Of a stretch of 44,279 nucleotides of DNA, positions 1-7,248 are shown piece after piece. The position numbers and the translations under genes are program-made. Origin of the DNA: an uncultured Lachnospiraceae bacterium (GTDB lineage: Bacteria; Bacillota; Clostridia; Lachnospirales; Lachnospiraceae). Below the pieces are notes generated by a model. The model saw only the letters and a list, made by a program, of their open reading frames with translations. It was not told the origin of the DNA and did no database searches. The DNA lies in NCBI GenBank assembly GCA_902476645.1, contig CABSEG010000014.1:1-44279 (forward strand), written 5' to 3'. Position 1 is the stretch's first letter, and the number at the start of each line of letters is the position of its first letter.

Positions 1-2198
1 AACGGTTCCCAGACCGTGTGTTTGATTTGGCCGACCAGGTGGAGCTGGTGGACATTGAGCCGGAGGATCTGATTGCCAGACTACAGGCGGGAAAGGTTTA
101 CCGAAAGGGGCAGGCACTTCGGGCCTTGAATCATTTTTTCACAAAAGAAAATCTGGCGGCTTTGCGGGAGATTGCCCTGAGGCGCACTGCGGATCGATTA
201 AACAGGGCAGCTCAGAAGACAGGAAATGAGGCAGGAGCCAGGGCTGGAGAGCACATTTTGATCTGTTTGTCCAGCGCTCCATCCAGTGAAAGAGTAATTC
301 GCACGGCAGCCCGTATGGCAGAGGCCTTTCACAGTGGATTTACGGCGCTTTATGTGGAAACACCTGAAACGAAAGATATGAAAGAAGCCCAGTTAAAACA
401 GCTGAGAGAGAATATGCGGCTGGCAGAGCAGCTGGGCGCGCAGATTTCCTCTGTATACGGGGAAGACCCTGCAGTGCAAATTGCGGAGTATGCAAGAGTC
501 AGCGGCGTAACGAAGATTGTGTTGGGCAGAACCAATCATCGCTACAGTATGTTTTTTGGGAAAAAAAGTCTGGCAGACCGACTGATCGATCAGGCGGGGA
601 GTCTTGCCGACATTTATATTATTCCCGATACCCAGCCTCTTTATAAAAAAAGACCTTTGAACTGGCATATAGAGGGGCACTGGTTTCGCTGGCAGGACCT
701 GGTAAAGACTTTGGCCGTTACCGCTCTTGCTACCTGCATCGCTTTAGGATTTTTTGAGGCCGGGATTGGAAACGCCAATATTATTACGATCTATATCCTG
801 GGAGTGCTGATTACTGCCATCTGGACGCAGGGACATTTGTATGGAATTATCGGTTCTTTTTTAAGCTTATCCCTGTTTAATTATTTTTTTACGGAGCCCA
901 GATATACGTTTCAGGTGCGGGATTCCGATTATCCAATCACATTTTTGATAATGCTGGCAGCCAGTATGATTTCCAGTACTCTGGCAATTCGGGTAAAAAA
1001 GCAGGCCAGACAGTCTGCGCAAAAGGCTTATTATACAGAACTTTTGATGAATTGCAGCCAAAAGCTTCAACAGGGAAAGGATGAGAGAGAGATTATCGGG
1101 TTGGCGGCCAGGCAGCTGAGTATTCTTTTGGAACGCCCGATTCTGTACGCACTGGCTAAGGGAGACACGCTACAATTTGAAGCAACGCCAAAGGAAGAAG
1201 AACAGCAGTTAATGGCAACTCTTACAAGCCAGGAGAGGGGGGTGGCAGACTGGGTAGTCAAGAACAATAAACGGGCAGGAGCAACCACAAGGACCCTGAA
1301 TCAGGCCCAGAATCTCTATATGGCCGTCCGCGGTATTCAGGGGGTTATGGGGGTTGTGGGAATTCCGGTAAAATATTATCCGGATCTGGAAGTATTTGAG
1401 AAGAATCTGATGATTGCCATTCTTAATGAAAGCGGACTGATTCTGGAAAGAAAGCGCCTGGAGCAGGAAAAGCAGGAGATTGCTCTGGAGACGCAAAGAG
1501 AGCGTTTGCGCTCCAATTTGCTGCGGGCAATTTCCCATGACTTGCGCACTCCCCTGACCAGTATCAGCGGCAATGCGGGAATGCTTATGGAAAACAGTGA
1601 GAAATTGGGGGAGGAAAAGAAACAGCAGCTTTACCATTCCATCTATGATGATTCGATGTGGCTGGTGAATTTGACGGAAAATCTGTTATCGATCACCCGT
1701 ATTGAAAACGGCACCATGCAGCTGCAAACAAACGGGGAGCTGGTGGAGGATGTATTCCGGGAGGCCATGGCCCATCTGGATCGGCATGCAGGGGAACACG
1801 ATATCCATGTTCAATTTCCGGAAGATCTCTTGATGGCGGAAATGGACGTGCGTCTGATTGTGCAGGTGATTATTAACATTGTGAACAATGCGATCAAATA
1901 CACGCCGGTTGGTTCCAAAATTGTTCTTTGGGCGGAGAAGAAAGAACAGATGGCAGTGGTTCACATTTCGGATAACGGGCCTGGTATACCGGACGTGGAA
2001 AAGGCGCATCTGTTTGATATGTTCTATACGGCCAGTCAGGGTAAGGCAGACAGCAGGAGAGGACTGGGGCTGGGACTCGGTCTTTGCCGCTCTATCGTGG
2101 AGGCCCATGGAGGTCAGATATCTGTGGAGGATAATATCCCTCATGGTTCCATCTTTACCTTTACGTTGCCTTTAAGAGAAATTCAGGTGTACGAATAA
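1..2198 (+). CDS. kdpD: KdpD sensor histidine kinase, 5'-truncated by the window edge
   Basis: Membrane sensor kinase that controls the high-affinity potassium pump genes. The frame is open from base 3, and the first residues (FPDRVFDLADQVELVD, then the GKVYR region) match the end of the KdpD N-terminal domain, so the Walker-containing start lies upstream of the window. Counting from base 18 as residue 1, a universal-stress-protein-like domain spans about 77-175, four membrane segments of the DUF4118 type about 227-330, and a GAF-like region about 350-485. The HisKA box follows (ISHDLRTPLTSISG), then the ATPase N box (NIVNNAIKYTP), DNGPGIP and GLGLGLCRSIVEAHGG. The gene ends before a terminator, so kdpFABC has its own promoter. 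KdpE is not downstream; it may lie upstream of the window. Confidence 0.95.
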   Translation, partial: RFPDRVFDLADQVELVDIEPEDLIARLQAGKVYRKGQALRALNHFFTKENLAALREIALRRTADRLNRAAQKTGNEAGARAGEHILICLSSAPSSERVIRTAARMAEAFHSGFTALYVETPETKDMKEAQLKQLRENMRLAEQLGAQISSVYGEDPAVQIAEYARVSGVTKIVLGRTNHRYSMFFGKKSLADRLIDQAGSLADIYIIPDTQPLYKKRPLNWHIEGHWFRWQDLVKTLAVTALATCIALGFFEAGIGNANIITIYILGVLITAIWTQGHLYGIIGSFLSLSLFNYFFTEPRYTFQVRDSDYPITFLIMLAASMISSTLAIRVKKQARQSAQKAYYTELLMNCSQKLQQGKDEREIIGLAARQLSILLERPILYALAKGDTLQFEATPKEEEQQLMATLTSQERGVADWVVKNNKRAGATTRTLNQAQNLYMAVRGIQGVMGVVGIPVKYYPDLEVFEKNLMIAILNESGLILERKRLEQEKQEIALETQRERLRSNLLRAISHDLRTPLTSISGNAGMLMENSEKLGEEKKQQLYHSIYDDSMWLVNLTENLLSITRIENGTMQLQTNGELVEDVFREAMAHLDRHAGEHDIHVQFPEDLLMAEMDVRLIVQVIINIVNNAIKYTPVGSKIVLWAEKKEQMAVVHISDNGPGIPDVEKAHLFDMFYTASQGKADSRRGLGLGLGLCRSIVEAHGGQISVEDNIPHGSIFTFTLPLREIQVYE

Positions 2199-2211
2199 AA
2201 ACAGAAACAGG

Positions 2212-2230
2212 AAATGGCGGCGCCATTTTT
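2212..2230 (+). terminator. Intrinsic terminator after kdpD
   Basis: A 7-bp stem (AAATGGC/GCCATTT) with a 3-nt loop is followed by a T run, 13 bases after the kdpD stop. It separates the regulator transcript from the structural kdp operon. Confidence 0.7.
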
Positions 2231-2252
2231 ATTGGCTGTAAGTGCCGGCTTC

Positions 2253-2316
2253 TTAACATGATATTAATGCGGTGCCGGAAACGCTAAGACAAATTTCATG
2301 ACAACTCTGCTAAAAT
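2253..2316 (+). promoter_or_regulatory. Possible kdpFABC promoter region with a KdpE-like direct repeat
   Basis: TTAACAT (2253) and TTAATGC (2264) form a direct repeat with an 11-bp period, as OmpR-family regulators such as KdpE prefer. A TAAAAT -10 candidate lies at 2311-2316 with no good -35, which fits an activator-dependent promoter. This is an inference from spacing only. Confidence 0.3.
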
Positions 2317-2353
2317 AGCAAAGGATGAAAGAGAAAAGGAGGAGATGAAAAAA

Positions 2354-2452
2354 ATGATGGATTTAGCTATGTTAGGCACGCTGGCTGTCAGTGTTGGATT
2401 GGTCTATCTGTTGGTGGGCTGGTGCCGCAAACAGGTGGACTCGGAGGAGTAA
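2354..2452 (+). CDS. Small membrane peptide upstream of kdpF
   Basis: A 32-residue ORF starting MMDLAMLGTLAVSVG. It has one hydrophobic helix followed by a polar tail (GWCRKQVDSEE), so a single-pass membrane peptide is likely. An in-frame ATG at 2345 also exists, but AGGAGG at 2337-2342 sits only 2 bases before it; the ATG at 2354 has an 11-base spacing and is preferred. The stop is 13 bases before kdpF. From general knowledge, kdp operons often carry a short membrane ORF here. A role as a subunit or assembly factor of KdpFABC is inferred from position only. Confidence 0.65.
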   Translation: MMDLAMLGTLAVSVGLVYLLVGWCRKQVDSEE

Positions 2453-2465
2453 GGAGGAGACATTT

Positions 2466-2543
2466 ATGATCATTCTGGGTGCAATTGTATTATTTATGGG
2501 AGTTTATCTGGTCTATGCGCTGGTACATCCCGAAAAATTTTAA
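2466..2543 (+). CDS. kdpF: KdpF, small subunit of the K+ transporting ATPase
   Basis: A 25-residue single-helix protein that ends in the KdpF signature HPEKF. In E. coli KdpF stabilises the KdpFABC complex in the membrane. AAGGAGGAGA lies just upstream of the ATG, and kdpA follows after 21 bases. It is far below usual gene-calling length but sits in its canonical place. Confidence 0.9.
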   Translation: MIILGAIVLFMGVYLVYALVHPEKF

Positions 2544-2564
2544 TCTTTATAGGAGGAAATCATT

Positions 2565-4322
2565 ATGCTGCAGCTTGCATTGACGATAATCATTTATTTG
2601 ATCATCGTCATTCCGGTGGGCATCTATTTGTATCATATTGCAGCCGGAAAACATACGTTTGCAGATCCCGTTTTTGACAGGGTGGATAAGGTCATTTATA
2701 AAATCAGCGGGATCAAGCCTGAAAAGGGCATGAATTGGAAAACATATGCGCTGGCCCTTTTGGGGACAAATGCTGTTATGATACTGCTGGGTTATATCAT
2801 ACTCAGGATCCAGAGTATCGGATTGTTTAATCCCAATGGCATTGGAAATATGGAAGAAACTCTTTCATTTAACACAATTATCAGTTTCATGACCAATACA
2901 AACCTTCAGCATTATTCTGGTGAGTCTGGACTTTCTTATCTGTCCCAGATGCTGGTTATCACCTTTATGATGTTTGTCTCCGCCGCCAGCGGATACGCCG
3001 CTTGTATTGCGTTCATCAGAGGGTTGGCAGGAAAGACGAAGGACAATGTTGGAAACTTTTTCGTAGATTTAGTGCGAGTAACCACCAGAGTGCTGCTTCC
3101 GTTGTCCATTATCGGAGGGATGCTGCTGGTATGGCAGGGCGTTCCCCAGAACTTCAGCGGAAACGTGATTGTAGACACCATCGAGGGAACGAAGCAGATC
3201 ATTGCCATGGGTCCGGTGGCAGCGCTGGAAATTATTAAACATATAGGAACAAACGGCGGAGGTTTTCTGGGAGCCAATTCCAGTACTCCAATTGAGAACC
3301 CCACAATGCTTACCAATTTAATTGAGCTATACTCTATGATGATTCTGCCTGGGGCCTGCGTGATTACCTTTGGCAAGATGGTCAGAGACCGCAAGCGTGT
3401 TCTGGCAAAGGCAGAAGGACAGGTGAAAAAGATCAGCGGCCCAAGGAGTTTTACCGCCCGTATCTATGGACGCGAGGGAAGATCCATCTTTTTGGCCATG
3501 GGCATTATTTTCCTGATTGGTCTTAGCGTATGCTTCTGGGCGGAGAGTCAGGGAAACCCGGCGCTTGCAGATGTGGGATTAAATCAATCCATGGGAAGTA
3601 TGGAGGGAAAAGAGGTACGATTTGGCATTGCGCAGTCGGCCATGTTCACCACCACCACCACATCCTTTACAACTGGTACGGTAAACAACATGCACGATAC
3701 GCTTACGCCTTTGGGAGGCATGATTCCTTTACTACATATGATGCTGAACGTGGTATTCGGCGGCAAGGGCGTAGGCTTAATGAACATGATTATGTATGCG
3801 ATTCTGGCGGTTTTCATCTGCGGATTGATGATTGGAAGAACGCCGGAATACTTGGGCAAGAAGATAGAGGGACGGGAGATGAAGCTTACCGCTCTTTGTA
3901 TTATCATCCACCCATTCCTGATTCTGGCATTTTCTGCCCTTGCTGTGGGCACGCAGGCGGGGCTGGATGGAATTACAAATCCGGGATTCCATGGATTGTC
4001 CCAGGTATTGTATGAGTATGCTTCTTCCGCGGCAAACAATGGTTCCGGTTTTGAAGGCCTGGCAGATAACACGGTGTTCTGGAATGTGACGGCCGGTCTT
4101 GCTATGTTCTTCGGACGTTATCTCTCAATTGTCATTCAGCTGGCAATTGCAGGATCGCTGATGAAAAAGCGCTTTGTCAATGAATCGATTGGTACACTGC
4201 ATACAGACACGGTATCTTTTGCCATCATACTCGTTTTTGTTGTGTATATCTTCGCAGCACTGACCTTCTTCCCGGCACTGGCACTTGGTCCGATTGCGGA
4301 GCATCTAACTTTATGGGCTTAG
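2565..4322 (+). CDS. kdpA: KdpA, potassium-binding and channel subunit
   Basis: This 585-residue polytopic membrane protein is full length for KdpA. It binds and conducts K+ in the KdpFABC P-type ATPase. Selectivity-filter-type loops are visible: SFMTNTNLQHYSGE, then GTNGGGFLGANSSTPIENPT, then the TTTTSFTTGTVNNMHDTLTP loop, then SSAANNGSGFEGL. The start has a strong RBS (AGGAGGAAATC). It is followed by kdpB after 19 bases in the same operon. Confidence 0.97.
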   Translation: MLQLALTIIIYLIIVIPVGIYLYHIAAGKHTFADPVFDRVDKVIYKISGIKPEKGMNWKTYALALLGTNAVMILLGYIILRIQSIGLFNPNGIGNMEETLSFNTIISFMTNTNLQHYSGESGLSYLSQMLVITFMMFVSAASGYAACIAFIRGLAGKTKDNVGNFFVDLVRVTTRVLLPLSIIGGMLLVWQGVPQNFSGNVIVDTIEGTKQIIAMGPVAALEIIKHIGTNGGGFLGANSSTPIENPTMLTNLIELYSMMILPGACVITFGKMVRDRKRVLAKAEGQVKKISGPRSFTARIYGREGRSIFLAMGIIFLIGLSVCFWAESQGNPALADVGLNQSMGSMEGKEVRFGIAQSAMFTTTTTSFTTGTVNNMHDTLTPLGGMIPLLHMMLNVVFGGKGVGLMNMIMYAILAVFICGLMIGRTPEYLGKKIEGREMKLTALCIIIHPFLILAFSALAVGTQAGLDGITNPGFHGLSQVLYEYASSAANNGSGFEGLADNTVFWNVTAGLAMFFGRYLSIVIQLAIAGSLMKKRFVNESIGTLHTDTVSFAIILVFVVYIFAALTFFPALALGPIAEHLTLWA

Positions 4323-4341
4323 TTAAGGAGGAACCGTTGAA

Positions 4342-6390
4342 ATGAGTAAGAAACAAAACCAAAAGCTGATTACGCCGGAAATTCTGCGTCAGGCGATAAT
4401 TGGCTCCTTCAAAAAATTAAATCCCAGATACATGATGAAAAATCCTGTCATGTTTGTGGTAGAAGTAGGATTTTTCATCACGCTGGTTTTGTCCATCTTC
4501 CCGGGTCTGTTTGGAGACACCGATGGAAATAGAATTTATAACATCATCGTATGCGTGATTCTCTTTGTTACCGTATTGTTTGCAAACTTTGCGGAATCGG
4601 TGGCAGAGGGACGGGGAAAGGCTCAGGCAGCCAGTCTGAAAAAAACGCAGAAAGACACCAAAGCCCGTCTTCTGAAAGCAGATGGAACAGAGAAAGAGGT
4701 ACTTTCCAGTGAACTGAGAAAAGGAGATATTGTAATGGTGTCTGCCGGGGAGATTATCCCTGGAGACGGAGAGGTCATAGAGGGAATTGCCTCTGTGGAT
4801 GAATCTGCCATAACCGGGGAATCCGCCCCGGTGGTGAGGGAATCCGGCGGAGACTTCTGCTCCGTGACAGGGGGCACCACCATTGTATCTGACTGGTTGA
4901 AAATCCGTATTACCTCAGATCCTGGAAATAGCTTTCTGGACAGAATGATTGCTCTGGTAGAGGGGGCTTCCAGGAAAAAGACACCTAATGAGATTGCGTT
5001 AAATACTCTTTTGGTATCCCTGACTATCATCTTTATGATTGTGATTGTAACCCTGTATCCCATTGGAATCTATTCGGGTGTGGAGCTTGAGACATCTACG
5101 TTGATTGCTTTGGCTGTTTGTCTGATTCCTACCACCATCGGCGGACTGTTATCCGCCATTGGTATTGCAGGTATGGATCGTGTAACCAGGTTTAACGTCA
5201 TTGCCATGTCCGGTAAGGCAGTGGAGGCATGCGGAGACGTGGATACCATGATCCTGGATAAGACAGGAACTATTACTTACGGAAACCGTCTGGCTGCCGA
5301 TTTCTTCCCGGTAGGCGGAGCGAAGCGCGGGGATTTGATCCGCTGTGCAGCCCTGACCAGTCTGAGGGACGAAACGCCGGAAGGGAAGTCCACACTGGAG
5401 CTGGCAAGGCGTCTGGGAGACGATAGCCAGGAACAGCCGGGATATCAGTATATTGAATTTACAGCTCAGACCCGTATGAGCGGTGTGGATTTGCCGGATG
5501 GTACAAAGATCCGAAAAGGAGCCGCCGAGGCCATAGAGCAGTACGTTAAGGAACAGGGAGGAAAGATCCCAAAAGATTTAAGGGATCAGGTAAACCAGAT
5601 TTCAAGTTTGGGAGGAACGCCCCTGACCGTATGTGAGAATGAGCATATTTTGGGTGTTATTTATCTGAAGGATACGGTTAAACCCGGAATGATCGAGCGT
5701 TTTGAACGTTTAAGAGCCATTGGCATTAAGACGATTATGTGTACCGGAGATAACCCGTTGACTGCGGCTACCATTGCAAAGGAAGCAGGGGTGGACGGAT
5801 TTATAGCAGAGTGTAAACCGGAAGACAAGATTGATGTAATCAAAAAAGAGCAGGCAGAAGGAAAGATTGTAGCCATGACCGGAGACGGTACCAACGACGC
5901 GCCCGCTCTGGCTCAGGCAAACGTGGGTCTTGCCATGAACAGTGGAACAACAGCCGCCAAGGAGGCTGCCAACATGGTGGATTTGGATTCTGACCCCACA
6001 AAGATCCTGGAAGTGGTGGAAATCGGAAAACAACTTTTGATTACAAGAGGAAGCCTGACGACCTTCTCCATAGCCAACGATATCGCCAAGTATTTCGCCA
6101 TTATTCCGGCTATGTTTATGATGGCGATTCCGGAACTTTCCGTCTTGAATATCATGCATTTGGCGACACCCTACAGCGCAATACTTTCTGCCCTGATATT
6201 CAATGCGATTATTATACCTTCGCTGATTCCTCTTGCCATGAAGGGCGTAAAGTACCGCCCCATGTCATCTGGAAAGCTGTTGGGCAGAAATATGTTGATT
6301 TACGGTTTGGGAGGAGTGGTGACTCCGTTTATTGGAATTAAAATCATTGACATGATCATTCATCCGCTGCTTTCTGTCATCGGATTATAA
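4342..6390 (+). CDS. kdpB: KdpB, catalytic P-type ATPase subunit
   Basis: This 682-residue P-type ATPase hydrolyses ATP to drive K+ uptake through KdpA. Visible motifs are the actuator TGES (AITGESAPV), the phosphorylation site DKTGT with Asp306, and the hinge TGDGTNDAPALAQANVG. Membrane helices lie near residues 35-85, 215-275 and in the C-terminal third. Length and motif spacing match the family. The RBS is AAGGAGG before the ATG. It lies between kdpA and kdpC and is surely co-transcribed with them. Confidence 0.98.
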   Translation: MSKKQNQKLITPEILRQAIIGSFKKLNPRYMMKNPVMFVVEVGFFITLVLSIFPGLFGDTDGNRIYNIIVCVILFVTVLFANFAESVAEGRGKAQAASLKKTQKDTKARLLKADGTEKEVLSSELRKGDIVMVSAGEIIPGDGEVIEGIASVDESAITGESAPVVRESGGDFCSVTGGTTIVSDWLKIRITSDPGNSFLDRMIALVEGASRKKTPNEIALNTLLVSLTIIFMIVIVTLYPIGIYSGVELETSTLIALAVCLIPTTIGGLLSAIGIAGMDRVTRFNVIAMSGKAVEACGDVDTMILDKTGTITYGNRLAADFFPVGGAKRGDLIRCAALTSLRDETPEGKSTLELARRLGDDSQEQPGYQYIEFTAQTRMSGVDLPDGTKIRKGAAEAIEQYVKEQGGKIPKDLRDQVNQISSLGGTPLTVCENEHILGVIYLKDTVKPGMIERFERLRAIGIKTIMCTGDNPLTAATIAKEAGVDGFIAECKPEDKIDVIKKEQAEGKIVAMTGDGTNDAPALAQANVGLAMNSGTTAAKEAANMVDLDSDPTKILEVVEIGKQLLITRGSLTTFSIANDIAKYFAIIPAMFMMAIPELSVLNIMHLATPYSAILSALIFNAIIIPSLIPLAMKGVKYRPMSSGKLLGRNMLIYGLGGVVTPFIGIKIIDMIIHPLLSVIGL

Positions 6391-6404
6391 GGAGGACGAT
6401 ACTT

Positions 6405-7064
6405 ATGAAAGATTCAGTAAAACGCTTTCTGCACAACGGACGGCAGGCTGTCCTGGTGACCGTTGTATTGATGGTGATCTGTGGATTTTTGTTTCCGGTT
6501 TTACTGACCGGGCTTTCATCCCTGATTTTCCCCCATCAGGCAGGCGGCAGTCTGATCACGGCAGGCGGAAAGACCGTGGGAGCAGAACATGTAGGGCAGG
6601 AGTTTACCCAGGATTATTATATGTGGAGCCGCCCTTCCGCTTACCACTATAATGTATATCAGGAAGACGAAGACGGCGCTCAATACTACAATGATGGAAC
6701 AGAGTTTCCAGGACTGGGCTCTGGGTCCAATAACTATGCGGCCTCTAACCCGGCTTTGACAGAAAGAGTGGAAGCAGATATGGAGACATTTCTGGAAAAG
6801 AACCCGGATGTCAAGAAAGAAGACATCCCGACAGATCTGCTGACTGCGTCAGGTTCCGGATTAGATCCACATATCTCGCCGGAATCGGCTGAGATTCAGA
6901 TTCCCAGAATTGCAAAGGCTTCCGGGCTAAGTGAGGATACAATTCGGGATATTGTAAAACGCAATACAGATGGTAAACTTTTTGGTATGTTTGGCGCTGA
7001 TGGCGTAAACGTGCTGGGAGTAAATATTGAAATTGCCCAGAATATGGGGATACTGGAGTCCTAA
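6405..7064 (+). CDS. kdpC: KdpC, accessory subunit of the K+ ATPase
   Basis: A 219-residue protein with one N-terminal membrane helix (about 17-40) and an extracytoplasmic domain. Typical KdpC motifs are visible: MWSRPSAYHYN, GSGLDPHISPESA and the C-terminal FGADGVNVLGVN. KdpC helps assemble and stimulate the pump. The RBS AAGGAGGACG is 8 bases before the ATG. It is the last gene of the operon; an inverted repeat follows about 50 bases later. Confidence 0.96.
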   Translation: MKDSVKRFLHNGRQAVLVTVVLMVICGFLFPVLLTGLSSLIFPHQAGGSLITAGGKTVGAEHVGQEFTQDYYMWSRPSAYHYNVYQEDEDGAQYYNDGTEFPGLGSGSNNYAASNPALTERVEADMETFLEKNPDVKKEDIPTDLLTASGSGLDPHISPESAEIQIPRIAKASGLSEDTIRDIVKRNTDGKLFGMFGADGVNVLGVNIEIAQNMGILES

Positions 7065-7116
7065 AAGTCAATAGGATGAATCCCGGAATATTCTGGGAAA
7101 CCCCGCCATTTTCTAT

Positions 7117-7146
7117 AAGGCGTCCCACTTTATAATGGGACGCCTT
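7117..7146 (+). terminator. Strong inverted repeat after kdpC, probable terminator
   Basis: An 11-bp perfect stem (AAGGCGTCCCA/TGGGACGCCTT) with an 8-nt loop. No real T run follows on either strand, so termination is likely but not certain. Confidence 0.5.
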
Positions 7147-7175
7147 GACTGATTTCCACAGAAAAGAATGATTTA

Positions 7176-7204
7176 TCGACTTATGTCCCGTTCTGTGCTA
7201 TGAT
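7176..7204 (+). promoter_or_regulatory. Putative sigma-A promoter of the GTPase-NYN gene
   Basis: TCGACT (7176-7181), a 17-bp spacer and TATGAT (7199-7204). The predicted leader is only about 40 nt, so there is no room for the leader-peptide attenuator known upstream of tet(M). A second -10-like TATACT lies at 7205-7210. Confidence 0.45.
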
Positions 7205-7248
7205 TATACTGATATGTATGACGATAGAACAGAAAGGGATATTTTCTT

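Noticed and set aside
3650..3664. ACC/CAC triplet run in kdpA
   Set aside because: It encodes the conserved Thr-rich loop of KdpA, not a microsatellite.
7205..7248. tet(M)-style attenuating leader peptide
   Set aside because: The leader after the predicted promoter is only about 40 nt and holds no hairpin pair.
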